A stretch of DNA of 64,000 bases from Erythrocercus mccallii (lineage: Eukaryota; Chordata; Aves; Passeriformes; Dicruridae). Shown piece after piece: positions 34,241 to 46,997 of this stretch (positions are counted from its first letter, which is position 1; the number at the start of each line of letters is the position of its first letter). The position numbers and the translations under genes are program-made. Under the pieces are notes generated by a model that ran no database searches, was not told the origin of the DNA, and was given only the letters and a program-made list of their open reading frames with translations. Location of the stretch: assembly GCA_013397435.1 (NCBI GenBank), contig VZRG01001499.1:62001-126000 (forward strand). The letters are read 5' to 3'.

Positions 34241-37200
34241 GTTTTCTTAAAAAAAACCCAAAACCAAGACTGATGCTTGAAATGACAGGATGTATTGACT
34301 AAGCAGTGCTTCTACTTCCCTGTGATGCTCTCGAAGAGCAGGACAATTCCAGAAACCAGACAAATCCAAGGCCAGAAGGAGAATAGCACAGCAGGGCACA
34401 AAGAAGCCCAGGATGAGCTGCCCTTAAGCCTCACAGTACTACTCACTTTTCTCCAGAGATGCAGCCTAAAATTAAGCTCAGGCTGATGACTCAAGACACG
34501 AAAATTCGAGGTTAATTCTGACCAGTGTTGCTCTGGCAGAATTCTGTTCAGTCTTCCAAGGCCGGGGATGGAACTGGGACTTAGAGTCCTTGCATGTCAG
34601 CTGGATTTGCCCTTGCAAGCCTAGTTCATGGCCCCACTCTGCTCTGCAGAGATGCTGCAGTGGCCAGGCACTAGCTGAACTCTTATAGGTAAAGAGCTGC
34701 ATTTTCCCCATTCCACATCTCCCCGCATGCTGTGTGGATGGAACAACAAAGAAATTCCCCTGTTTATTCCTTGCCTTCAAGCTTTAGGACACAAAATGCA
34801 AAACCCTCCTATCAGCCACAAAGTCCTCCTCCATCCCAGAGCCAGACAGTTCTGCCCTCTCCAACAGGATCCTGCCTCCTCCTCCCTTTGCCTGCCTTGA
34901 GTACACACCATTTCCTCCTCTGCCATCCGGGCCAACAGGCAGCTCCCCTTGTGTTTCTCAGCCAACACACCTGCTGGTGGCCATGACACTCCTCTGTCTT
35001 CCTACTACCCCTTCTAACTCCGCCTGTCGTTCTTGCTTCTGGACCTTGGCTCTTTATCTCCTTCACCTTCTCATGCACCTGTTTTTTTGTTCCTCCCAGC
35101 TGTTAGCATTCCCCACTTTGCTATCCCCACAGTAGTGCTGGACTCCTGCAGAACTTCAGGGACTGAGGATAAAACACTCAGGGCTGAGAGGCACTTTATG
35201 GTATATATTTACTGCCATAAAATATTTTGCATGGCAGTGACAAGTAGGTTTTCTCAAACTGTCTGTGCACTGAGACTTTTCCTCACCCTAGCTGCCAATA
35301 GCAGTTTGACAGGTTTTATTATACTCCATTATTCACAACAAGCCAGGTCGCTGTGCCATATGCTGTCCAGTCCTGCTAAAGCTAACCATGTGCCCATGTT
35401 GGCTGCAAACCAAGGCTGGTTAAAACCTGCTCCTTTTTTGCATGCTATTTGTTTTGAAAGAATTGGAGACGGGCTTCATGTCAGATGTTCCAGTGAGTCT
35501 TATCATACCACTTTGCTCACCCTCAGCAGCCTAAACACCAAAACAATTGGAAAATCAGGGATCCTGGTATGGTTTGGACCTGGGGTTCTTCTAGAAACAT
35601 GCGCTGTTCTGGAGCTGAAGGAGTATAAGGCAGGAGAAGAGCCTTAAATGTCTCTGGGGCCACTGGCAGTGTGTTCTGCTTGGAGTGTAGCTTTAGATAT
35701 GGCTTCATGCACTGCTTAGCAGGACCCACAGCAAAGCAAAGTGCAATGTTTCTAAGACAAAACCTGTGCTTCACCAACAACAGCTGTTTTAGAGGCATTG
35801 CAGCTAGAGCAGTCATTGTGTCTGCATGTGGCTGTACAGACTTCCTAGTGCATTCTAGAAAGCCCAGCCTCCCCCAAGCCTGCACTCACAGCTCCATGGC
35901 CCACACAACTTGCTGTTTCTTGCTTTTTAGCTGCTTTTGTTGGTCTGTTTTGTTTGAATGTTTGCTGACTTGCCAAACCCTGCAGTTACCAACACACAGC
36001 CCCATCTAGAAAGAACATTTATTGCTGCCTTTCAAGTCTGCCAGACTTTGGATCCCTCTCCTACTCATTGTTTGCACTGTTCCTGTTCTCAGATGGATGT
36101 TTTCCTTCCTCTTGCTGCATCCATTTAGCTGATCCTTCGTGCTGTTCCCAAAGCTTTTTCTTCCCAACTCCCCATCAAATAAGCTGATGGCAGAGGCTAC
36201 TTACAAGTTCACCCATTTCTGGGCATAGCTCTTGTTTCTTTGGGTGTGCTGTCTGCTGGTTCCCTTGCATTGCCTTTGATGGTGTTTTCCATTTTGGGAA
36301 ATGAGCAAAAACTGAAAGTTTTTGCAAAATGATGAATTCCTTTCACCCTGCTCCATGTCTACCACCAGCCTGTGATTTCTTTGATCACAATTACCAGGGA
36401 CCTTTGTGATGTGTGGCACTGTAAGGACCAAACAGAGGTCTTATCTGCCCAATGCTCTCCATGTAGTGTCTCTGTGATGGTACGTGTGAATTGTGGTGGC
36501 AGCCTCAGGCTGGAAACTGTCTCCCTTTGCCCACAGTGAAGGCTTTGGTCTGTACTGATGATATGAAGGATGTTTGATTTTAATTATATACCCAGATTTG
36601 CACTTGAAACACAGTGTGAGGCCTGATTCTTGCATCTTCTCATAAGATCCTTGATTTCCATCACATCCTTAATGTATCTCAGTTTCTAAGAGTCCAGCCA
36701 TTTGCAGAAATTATCATTTAAATGCTGTGTAGGATCATGAATTGTAACAGACTGCATACTTCATTTTTGTTACACAGCCAGGGATCTTCTTGCCACTGTC
36801 TTTTTCTCTTCATGTTGTCATAAAACATCTATAGATGTTCTTCATTGTTTTCTGGCTTTATAGTCAAGTCCATCAAAACTCTCAGCTTCATTAGTCTCAC
36901 AGATGGCACAAAGGAGTTACTATCTACCTTTATCTTAGTCTTAAAGGGCTTTCACCTTCTTGAAGTGTTTTGGTATAGAGCTGGATAAGATCTACAATAA
37001 CCTCTTCATCCTTACATATGACAAAGATATTCTGGCATTCCACCATGATCCCATACAATAAACTGAGTACTAGCATCTTGCACAGCATTTATTAGGCTGC
37101 CTACCACAGGCCCAAGGTAAGCTCGGGGCACAGATGCCCAGATTTAGATTGAGTTGTACTTCTCCCTTATCCTGACTTACTGGCTGGTTTTCCAGACCTG

Positions 37201-40039
37201 TGTTGTAACCAGCTTTATCCTAGCTCTGATCCCATCTCCTACAGCTTCTGATTGAGCTCTCTGACCTCACTTCATCTCGTCTAGGACAGTCAGTGGACTG
37301 TCATTGCTCCGGCCTGCTCCAGAACTGTGAGACAATGTGGATGAAGGTGCTGTTCTGCCTATGTTGAGGTCATCCCCAGCTTCCTGCCTGCCCTCCTTGG
37401 CAGAGCAGCCATCATGCTGCTCCTGGACAGGTATTGTGTTGGTGCTGTAAGGCATGTCCTGTTTGGTCAACTCTATAGCAATAAAAAGCAGCCACATTTC
37501 CAGTTGTTATCAGGAGAAATGGCCCAACGTTGTTGTGGTAGGTACAGAGAGGCAATTAAGTCATGATGCCTGTAACCTTCAGGGAGATGTTGGCACGCAG
37601 GTAACCTTGCTTTAGTACACTGCACACATCAGTACTGAAATTCTGCCTGCTGTTGTGGGTCTGTTCTTGACTCTCCTAAAACATGTTTGTTGCTTTCTTT
37701 GAATCTTTCCTGAGATTAGGATGTGTTTAGCTGTTTCAGGCACATAATAGGTTGCTGTTTCTTGTACAGAATAATGCATTTTCTACTATGAATTGCATTT
37801 ACCTTCCACTGGCCAATGCATAAGCAGCAAATGGATGTATTTCTCCCAGCTCATTTTCCTGCTTATCATTTTTGTTGGTATTGCATGGCAGCTGGGTCAG
37901 CAGTCCAGCAGAAATCAAATTGATCATTGATCTTAGAGCAGAGTTAGTACAATGGTAGCTGAATGGCAACCTTCAGAGATGTGCCTCGCATATGTGAATC
38001 TCCCTGGCTCTGTTGTCACACTACAGAAATCCTTTGCACTGGAATTCTGTGTCATATACCATACCATTCATTAGACAGCTGTGTTTTCCTTCTGAAGAAG
38101 AGATCCCACTGGGAAGTGAAATGATGTTGTTTCTCCATCATCTTCCACACCTGCTCGTGACCTGTATGTTATCCACCTTGTCTCCTGAATTGTTTCAGTG
38201 GGATGTGTCCTGGATTATGATTATTTGGCTTTCCTGCTTCATGAAAACTGTTAGCTCTGGCAAATACACATGTTCTTCTATTTAGCCATTGCTTTGATGC
38301 TGTTTTTTATTCAGTTCAGCAGCCCATGCTACTCTTTCCCCAAGTTCTCCCTGGATTTGTGTCTTTGGGCAAGCTAGAGTTCTCTCAGTCTACAGGTAGG
38401 ATCACTTGCAGGGATTTTTAGTGAGGCTCACTGACAATTTTGTTGTTGATGACGTTTCTTCTCTGCCCATGTTTATTATGCATGGTATGTTTGTATAAGC
38501 ACCACTACTTTGTAACTTCCCTAAAAGCAGCTCTCTCAGCTCTTATTGCACTGGGGTTACTGTACTCACCAAATATATTGCAGGCTTCTCCACATCATGG
38601 GGGTATGGGTGTGTTTACCCACAACAAGTCTATCTCACTCACTACTTAGCCTTTTACTCCAGTGAGATGTGAAAGGGATAGCTTTGACTTCTGTGTCCAT
38701 GTGCCCCATAACCAATGATGAAAAAAAATCAAAGCAGGAACACTTCCTTGCAGGCTAGGGCACATAATTTTGAGACTTGAAGCAGACTACTCCTGCACCA
38801 TCTCTGCAAGTTGCTTTCTTTTCATGTAGTCTCATTCTTGCTGTAGATCTCACAGGACTGCAGGCAGTCATCCTCTTCTATATTGCCACAAGCTCACTGG
38901 GTAAGAACCAGAAAGGTTCCAGCTATAAAAGAGGTCTCCTTAGGGATGAAGATGTCTTTTTTACAAATAGCATTAAAAGACATGTGCAAACTGACTTAGC
39001 AGTTCCTCCAATATTTCCTTCCCACTTCGACACAGACTGCTACATCAGAAAACGTATTTTTCTGGATCCTCAATATCACTCCAAATGCTGCCCAAGGAAC
39101 TGTGAGCCCTCAGCCCCAAACAACAGATGGATGGGTTTCAAAGGCTGGAGTCTCCACTTTGTCTAGCAACTATTTTATTAGTACCAAACAGATGTGTGTG
39201 CAAATGCCTCCTGCTGGAAGCAATGCCTTTGATCCTGATATCTAAACTATTCACTGGTAGAAGGAGTCAACAGCCCAGGTTTAATAATGAGTTAATGTTA
39301 CCCATTTCTTTCTTATTCCCTGGATCCTCTCCAAGATGAATCAATGGCTTTAGTAGATTACTTGACACACAGAAATAAGACATTGGCAGCTTCTACAAAA
39401 TATCCCAGGCTACAGAAACTGAAATCTTCAACCTCTGCCCTTCAACCCTCAAGGAAGCATGATGCAACACACTATTGTAAAAGGATCTGAAGATGATCTT
39501 GCTTATTAACAGATCACAGAAATGTGCCCAAAATAAAATTGATTTCTGACCTGTATCTGACCATAAATGCTGCCCCTCTTGCCCAGCCCTGGGAAACACC
39601 TTGAGGAGTGGCATGATTGACCTTCCCTGCTTATCCACCTGACACGGTACACTTGCATGAGCTAACAGAGGATTCTCTGCATATGACACCACTTTGAGGC
39701 CAGAAAGAAATGTCTGCTGTGTATTGTGTGACTCCAGAGTGGCAACTGAGACTTGGGAACTCCTACCTCTGTCTTGCTTTGACAAGCAATATTACAGGGC
39801 AAGCGATCCAAAGAGCTTGCTGAGTCTCACATACAGGTCAGTGCCTTTGTTTAAACATTCAACACACTTCCTCAACTGCCTGGCAAAAGGAATGTGTTTG
39901 GAGGTGTAAATGATTTTGACAATTCAAGTGTTGTGTGTTAATACACTGATCAAAACGCTGAGAATTTTCAGGTCAGGGCACATCTGTTCATCTCAGCGAT
40001 CTTGTTAAGAGGTAAACCCTTATAGCCTGGGAGACACGA

Positions 40040-40700
40040 AGGAAGCATTGCAGGATTTCTCTGTCTGGCGGGATTCCTTTCCAGTATTAACTAGTGCTGG
40101 ATCTTCACCACAGAAAGATTCCTGTCAGGGCCTTAAGCACTAAACAGAGACCTCAGCAGATCAGTGTTAAACCAAACGGGACCGAAAAGGCCAGAAGCGC
40201 CTCCACGCTGTTTCCCAGCCTCAGCACTGATGAATGGCGAAAGTCGACAACCATTCATCAACATGGCTAAATGAATGCAAGGAGTTTAGACAATGCTAAA
40301 AGAAGGAGCAGAGTCATGGGGCCAATCTGCAGAGCTATTCTTGCTTATGTGAGCTTTGGGTCAGTTCCCTGCCAGTGCTGCCGATTCATTAGATAAATCT
40401 GGGCACTTCTGAGGCTAACGGGAGGTTTCCTGTTGTCTGACAGGAGTTTGGCTTTAAACTGTCATTGCCTTGCCTGCTTAGGAAATATGGATACTTCTGC
40501 TCACTAGGGAAGCTCCCTCTCGGCTTGCACCGCCGAGGATGTAACAAAAAGCTAAATCTCCCCGCCTGGGTGCAGCTTGTCTATCAAGAAATATCCCTGA
40601 GAATAAACACTTCTGTTGAGTTGCTGCACTTCATTCCTAACAAAGCAGAACAATTTGCATTACAACTCAGTTGTTTTAGAAGACAATGGGTGAAATCTGG
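40040..40700. promoter_or_regulatory. Candidate conserved noncoding region with hairpin
   Basis: A repeat-free, complex stretch has more CpGs than its surroundings and a perfect 10-bp inverted repeat, TGATGAATGG (40228-40237) and CCATTCATCA (40251-40260), separated by 13 bases. It also has ACAATTTGCATTAC (octamer-like) near 40650-40663. It reads as regulatory rather than coding: frames are interrupted and no domain is seen. Low certainty. Confidence 0.25.
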
Positions 40701-41220
40701 AGCTTGACACTTGGCTTTCACTCAGTCTGTCTTCTGTGGGACTATTGCCAGCTAAAGAAGGGACAGAAGACAGTTTAAGATGCAGTAGTACCAATAGTGC
40801 TTTTTTACAGTGCTATTTGTTCAAAGGCTGCAGAGTGAGTATATTTATAAACTCAGGTAAAGCTCAGGGAAATCAGTTGAAATCTTTGCATTCACCTTAA
40901 GTAGCTTTTGGATCAGTGACAAAATAAGGAAATATGTGAGTTCTGGAAAATCTTGGCATGTAGGCAAGAACAATACTCTGGTTACTCTTGGAGAGTATGG
41001 GGAGGAATGGAGGCACAGAAGTGAAATGGCTTGTCTGGTGCTGCTTGGATAATCTGAGACTGACACTAGGTAAATGCATAGATCTTAGAAGTACTGAGCA
41101 TGGGGTGACGATGTTCAGGTGATGTAAAATGGGATAAACTTCAAAATGCAAATTCAAATTGCTTCAAGAAACTTTTCAACCTAAAAAAATCCCAATGTCT
41201 CATATGGATTTGGTGTAGGA

Positions 41221-41262
41221 TTAAGAATTAAGAAAATTTCTTAAGAATTAAGGAAAAATTTC
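41221..41262. repeat. Imperfect 20-22 bp tandem duplication
   Basis: TTAAGAATTAAGAAAATTTC (41221-41240) is repeated immediately with two extra bases (41241-41262). This is small local slippage in AT-rich DNA. Confidence 0.85.
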
Positions 41263-41457
41263 TTTTAATTGAATCTAAAAATCTCTCTTGACTATTCGCT
41301 CTTCCATTTCTGCCTTTCCCCTCCTTTGGTGTCTTTGTAGTTGTTATGTTTTATTTACAGTTAACTGGAAATGGAACATAAATGATTCCAACTGGAACTT
41401 CAAAGAAACAGCAATTTATGAGTGTATTTAAAATATTCTTGCTTAGAGGCATTAATA

Positions 41458-41520
41458 ATGGATGGGTTGGATGGATGGGTGGATGGATGGATGGATGGAT
41501 GGATGGATGGACGGATGGGG
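41458..41520. repeat. (GGAT)n microsatellite
   Basis: About 15 units of GGAT, with a few substitutions at the edges. The pseudo-protein frames through it (repeating Gly-Trp-Met-Asp) are repeat translation. Confidence 0.95.
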
Positions 41521-44449
41521 CAGCAAAAGGTATGTTCTGACACGTGGGGTGAAAATATCTTAGATTTGGCCCTAGATTTTCCTAGTTTAGAGAAAAACAA
41601 AATTCTCAGAAACAAAATCTAAGAACTGATTTTCAAATAGCTGAAAATATAGATCCTTGTCTGAATTATGGAGTGTGGGTCCTTCTTTTGGTATTAGGAA
41701 TATAACTTAACTGATCATATATAATGTAACTGGTAATAAAATTTAAGTGGTCATCATGGGCCAGAACATGACAGTGGAGAACATAGGACTCTGGTCTGAT
41801 GACTAAAGTTACAGCAAGTTTTGAAGAAGGGGGTGTTGCATTTTACCTCAAGTGTTGCATTCCCTTTCCTGGGAGGTGTTTCATCCATGCTGGCTGATTG
41901 CTAGGTTTCCTGTGCTCCTCATGGGCATAACTGTGGTTCTCACCTCTTGACTCTTTGCTTATAGGTTTAGCAGTGCATCTCTGCCAAAAAAACCCGTCCC
42001 AATTTCCATTTCTGCTTTTTCCCTTTCAGTCTACATAGACATAGATGTAACTTTTCTCACTTCACTTCTTTCTGTTGATTTCTTTATTAGCAAGTATTAA
42101 ACTATAGAGAAGTTTGTATTGAAAGTCCATATGGCACATATGATAAAGATGTTTCAAGTGGCACCGCGGACTAATCACTTCCCAACTGTTCTCCACTCAT
42201 GAAGAGCAAAAGCAGCTCTGCCTATATTCTTAGCAAATCTTTCCTTGCTTTTATTGGCAATGCTTCTGTTTTGGCAGCAACCTGTCAAGTTTAGAGCTGG
42301 CAACCACAGTTTTTTCGCATTCTCAGATGAAACGTAGGCAACATGTTTTCTATGAAAACACCCTTCCTACTCTTCATTAGTGCTTCCAACATTATTGTTC
42401 TTGTTACAGAAAGCAAACATTGGTAGCTTTCCCTCTCCCAACACTGTAACTTGAATGGAACAGGGCTGAACTGACATGAAGTTTTTGACTGAGAAAAAAT
42501 GTTCAGTGAAGAAACAACAATCAAAGTCCCACTTAGCAAGGCCAAAATGGCTGAGTCTGTTATACAAGTGCATACCAAGTCTAAGAGTTGTAAGCTGGTT
42601 TTAAATAAACTGCCAAGTCCAAACTGTCATGCCATGTCTCTGCCATGCAGAGATACTCAATACAGAGTACTGGAAATATTACAGTGTGTTAGCTTCACTG
42701 CACCATGTTCCATTCATTTCCCGTGCATCTCTTTCAGCTCCACAAACTGATCCTTAGAAACACATTTCACAGGAAGCAAAGCAAGTCAAGTCCAAGAAGT
42801 CAGGTTTCTTTTTCCACTTGGTATAAAAAACGTGACACACACGTGAAGCATCAACAGGATCAGGATACTCTTTGATTGAGAAATGAGCTTGTCCCTACAA
42901 TCTTTGTTTAAAACCCATCTGGCTCCCTGTGCATCTCACAAATTATTTAAAATCCAAATCCCCATAGGGACTTTATTTTATCCTCCTAGATCTCTGTGGT
43001 TCTAATGTGTCTACCCTTACTGTGAGTTTTCTACTTTTGGTCCCCTCCTTGCAGGAATGTTGAGAGCCCAGTCTTTGCAAAAAGACCTGAGATAGTGGCA
43101 GTCCACAGCTGTATCTGGAAAAGGATCTCATAACATCTTCCAGCACTGCTGCTGACTCCCTGTGCATCCCACAGAGCTTACAAAAATCAGCTTTGTTCAC
43201 AGCCTCCATTTCCCTAAGACTCCTAAAACTGACTTGAATTCTTGCTCCACTCTAGCCACCAGGGCATCTGGCAATTTATGGTGGGATTCAGTTCCCCATA
43301 CTCACACATGAGGATTTAAAAAATAAACTAGGAGACAGTGAGGAAGTTAATCTCCACTGAGAAGCTTGGAGCCCTTTCTCTTGCCCACCCTGGGGTTAGG
43401 ATGGATATCCCAGCCCCAGTGAAGAGTAACGCAGCTGTTCACACTTGTGCTTCCTTTATCCCTCCAAATGGAGCCTTTGCCCTCTCGACACAACGCACTT
43501 CAGTGACTGCAATCATTAAAGGCGTTGGAAATAGGGTCTGAGACTTATGCAAACTCCTGCCTCAGGTGTCGTGACCAACGAACCGATCAAAAATGCCAGC
43601 TCCTCTTAGAATGCCATCCCTGAATTCATACCCCACGGCAGATCTGTCACACAGAAGCCAAACATGTTAATACAGCTGAAGCCTTTAGGTACACTTGTAC
43701 CCTCAAAACTCAGTGGAGTTGCTGTCATTCTCCAACTGTTCAGTGGCCTAGATGAAATTAGTTAGAAGTCCAAGTGCAGCTGCTAATATTTCCACCTCAG
43801 AAAAAGTACCAGCTCCCTTTGCTACCAGATGTCCTCCTTGGCAGTTTGAGTCAATGAGGAGCTAAGTGATGGAGAATGAACCCGGTCTCCAAGAGGAGTC
43901 CTCAGGCTTGAATGTCAGTCATGGAAACTGAAGAAGGGAAGTTGTCTGTTGCTGCTCACTACTGGGGCTTGAGTTGATGTCAGTTCCTACTGATGCTGTT
44001 TGTCACCAGAATCTAATATAGTTGCTTGTGTGAACTGTCCCCTGCTCAGGAAACTTCTCTCCTTGGGTCCACGCGGGTTTCCTGGAGATCAGGAGGGTGG
44101 ATCAGCAGAGCAATCCCATCAAGAATTGCAGGATCTGAGGCCAACTGACAAGTATGGCTTGTGGATAACCACATTTTGGGGAGAAGAAATGTGTATCCCA
44201 CCGTCTCTGCCTGCTCGTTACTACCAGGAAGAATTAGACTGGGAGACCAAACTCAGCTGGATGGATTGTTCTTACAGGCCAGAGTTTCCCACAGAAGGAG
44301 GGAATTGAGCAGGAACATTGCCTGCAACCTTTTCTGAGTAGTCTGTAGATATGAAGGCTCTGCATAACTTGAATTCAGCACCACCGCCACTTTTGGCAGC
44401 AAAAGTGCTCTCCGGTTTTTACTTCATTTCTATCAACAGTCCTAAGTCA

Positions 44450-44649
44450 GAAAATCTTTACTCTCAGGGTGGTGAGGCACAGGAACAGCTTGCCCAGAGA
44501 AGCTGTGGATGCCCCGTCCCTAGAAGTTTTCAAGGTCAGGTTGGGTGAAGCTCTGAGCACCCTGGTCTAGTGGAAGACCATGATGGGAGGGTTGTAACTA
44601 GGTGATCTCTAAGGTTCTTTCCAACCCAAACCATTCTATGATTCTGTGA
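44450..44649 (+). mobile_element. CR1 LINE 3' fragment
   Basis: The stretch follows the CR1 3' end: GGGTGGTGAGGCACAGGAAC, TTGCCCAGAGAAGCTGTGGA, AGGTCAGGTTGGGTGAAGCT and TTTCCAACCCAAACC, ending ATTCTATGATTCTGTGA. It is a 5'-truncated plus-strand copy of about 200 bases, related to but shorter than the copy at 16.8 kb. Confidence 0.92.
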
Positions 44650-46320
44650 AAGTTTACAGAACTACAGGTGGCATGGAAGATGCAAAATCTCCTCCAATTT
44701 CACCAAATGAAGAACAAGGCATTGGCAGGTGGCGAGTGTCAGTATAACAACAGGAGGTCCTCTTTCAAAGAACACGCACTTACACGGTGGAAATCCTTGC
44801 TACAAGACACAGTGAACAAAAGAGTGGGCAGGACTTCCAAAGGGGACTGGACAATGGAAGAGAACCTATCCAGACCTACTAGACATGAAGGAATCAGCTG
44901 TGGCTGAACCAGCTACACATTGCAAGAAGACTGGGAAAGGGGTCTGGGAAATCTTGGAGTATACTTTCCACCTTCCCTATAGTCTTCCCTTGATATCTGC
45001 AACTCGTCAGTGGTAGAGACAGGATTGATCTTTGTTGAGACACACTACAGCTACTTCTATATGAGGTGCATGCTAATGATACTGGCAAGGGTCAATGGGA
45101 CTAGTCAGGTCTTAGAATGAGCTCATTTCAAAGTCAGACAGCCCACCCTGGCCAGCATAGGTAGAGTGGGCTTTCCGTGTGGCCATAAAACACTTACAGG
45201 AACTGAAGTGCAGACATCCATGGCCTTTGATTCTGGATTGAAGAAGACATCCAAACCCACCCCCACAGAGCTGTTCAACAACTTTTACTGAAATCCACCC
45301 AGGACAGCAACATGACGTTTTGGAGCAGCATCCACATTTCCAGCAGACCTACAGAGTACAGAAACTGCCCTGGAATGAAGGCAGCAGAGTCGTCAAGTTT
45401 GTTCAGGGAATCACCCATAATTTTCCAAGATAGAAATACTAGTTGAAATAAGATCTCCCTTTCCTTTATCATACAAATCCAGAAAGACTGGAAATGTGGT
45501 TGCCTCTTGCTGAATGTATTTTGAATTCTTCTAGAATGCATTGATTTAGAAGATTGTGTCTTTTTAATGTGGCGAAATCCTTCTCTATTTGGAGAACAAG
45601 GACAACTCTCAGATTTTAGTATCATCTAGGTTTTCTAAAAAGTCTTTTAAGTTTTCTGCATAAGACTTGGATTCTACCATTTCATTCTAGAATGATTTCT
45701 CCCATTCAGGCTATGCTAACTCAAGACAAATTTTCTTCTGTGCAATAGCCTAGAGACTTAAAAATGTATAAAACTGCCACATGCATTTACCTCCAGGACT
45801 TCAGGTATGTGATTTAGACTTGGGAAGGGTATCATTCTGCCCTTCTCCTAGGTTTTGCCAACATACACAAATTTTGCAGCTACTCTGTACCTAATGGCAA
45901 CTTAAAACACCCCAGCAGTCTGGAAAATGTGACCATCATGGCCAAGAGACGATATACTGGTAGGACTGGTACTTATCACTGCCATGCTGAGGAAGTCAGC
46001 CCTTTGTAGAGCAGCTGCTGCTCTCACCTCTGGTAGAAAAATGTTCTTTGGCTTTTGTTGTATATTACAGCTCCATGCTGGTATAGTGTGATGTAGTGAT
46101 GGGCACAGTGACTAATAGTCATGGCAATTAAGAACCAGATCTTTACAAGTCTGAATGGCAAATTTGCATATCTTTTGCCAGAAACATCCGACGAGACTGC
46201 TTTCATATTCTGACAAAGATTAATCCACGCTACACCATCCAACCCCAGATTTCAGCCGTGCCTTATTTAAATAGCACATTTAAGCAGCAAGATGTGCAAG
46301 TTGATGTCATGCCCTATGCT
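44650..46320. other. Intergenic DNA between CR1 and orphan CpG island
   Basis: No gene, repeat family or strong motif recognised. Open frames are short. Composition is ordinary until CpG density rises at about 46.32 kb. Confidence 0.6.
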
Positions 46321-46324
46321 TCAG

Positions 46325-46560
46325 GAGACACGCCAAGAGCGCTGATGCTCGAGTGCCGCCCTGCACAAGCGGCTCGCACGGAGCTCATTAGCGGCGCTGC
46401 AGAGCCCCGCGCAGCGCCCCGCGGCCCCTCCGCGCCCCTCCGCGCCTCCGCCCGCGGCAGCAGCGCTCGGCCGCCCCCTGCGGGCCCCCGCCGCCGCCGC
46501 AGCCGCTCTTTGTTCCCGGCGCGCAGGGAACCTCCGCCAGCTGTTCATTTATTGATGGGT
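46325..46560. promoter_or_regulatory. Isolated CpG island with CTCF-like motif
   Basis: A compact CpG-dense block lies in the desert, about 6.5 kb from SLC22A15 exon 1, with no recognised gene attached. On the minus strand CCCGCAGGGGGCGG (46471-46484) matches 13 of 14 positions of the CTCF core CCASYAGRKGGCRS. It may be an unannotated promoter of a noncoding RNA, a distal hypomethylated element or an insulator. The reading frames through it are GC-driven. Confidence 0.5.
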
Positions 46561-46783
46561 TTTGTCCCGTCCTGAAAAGAGATTTAGGCATCTTCCTCGC
46601 TTCCTGCCTTCTGTTGGGTGGAAGGGTTCCGCCCTCCCGTTTGTTTCGCGTCGGGCCAGAGCTGGGGGCCGGCAGGGAGCCTCTGGCTACAGAGGGGCTC
46701 GCTTTTCCTCTCACCCTGCTCTTTTCCCCTAAGGGCCAGTTGCCGAGGGTGCCCAGCAGAAACATGAGAAACGTGGCACCAGG

Positions 46784-46997
46784 GTAGGTTTAGATCGGAT
46801 ATAAGGAAAAAAATCTTCACTGAAAGGGCGGTCAGGCATTGGAATAGGCTGCCCAGGGACCTGGAAGTGTTCAAAACCATCTAGAAGGGGCACTTGGGGA
46901 CATGGCCTTGTGGTGAACGTGGCAGTGCTGGGCTAATGGTTGGACTCAATGATCTTAGAGGTCTTTTCCAACCTTAACAATTCTCTGATGCTATGAA
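46784..46997 (+). mobile_element. CR1-type LINE 3' fragment, second subtype
   Basis: The copy shows GGTTTAGATCGGATATAAGG, CTTCACTGAAAGGGCGGTCA, TGGAATAGGCTGCCCAGGGA and TTGGACTCAATGATCTTAGA, then GGTCTTTTCCAACC and a degraded ATTCTCTGATGCTATGAA tail. It belongs to a different CR1 subtype from the copies at 16.8 and 44.5 kb. It is plus strand, 5'-truncated and noncoding. Confidence 0.88.

Larger units (their letters stand above)
30045..44449. other. Intergenic desert, fourth part
   Basis: No gene supported across about 14 kb. The longest open frame outside GC-rich DNA is 204 codons at 35033-35647, with no recognised domain (see findings). The segment also contains candidate regulatory stretches near 34.0 and 40.1-40.7 kb, the tandem duplication at 41221-41262 and a (GGAT)n microsatellite near 41.5 kb. 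Confidence 0.55.

Noticed and set aside
41422..41622. Frame encoding repeated Gly-Trp-Met-Asp
   Set aside because: It is translation of a (GGAT)n microsatellite.
44374..44382. TTCAGCACC, the left half of a REST/NRSE site
   Set aside because: The right half does not match the GGACAGCGCC consensus; a lone half-site is expected by chance.
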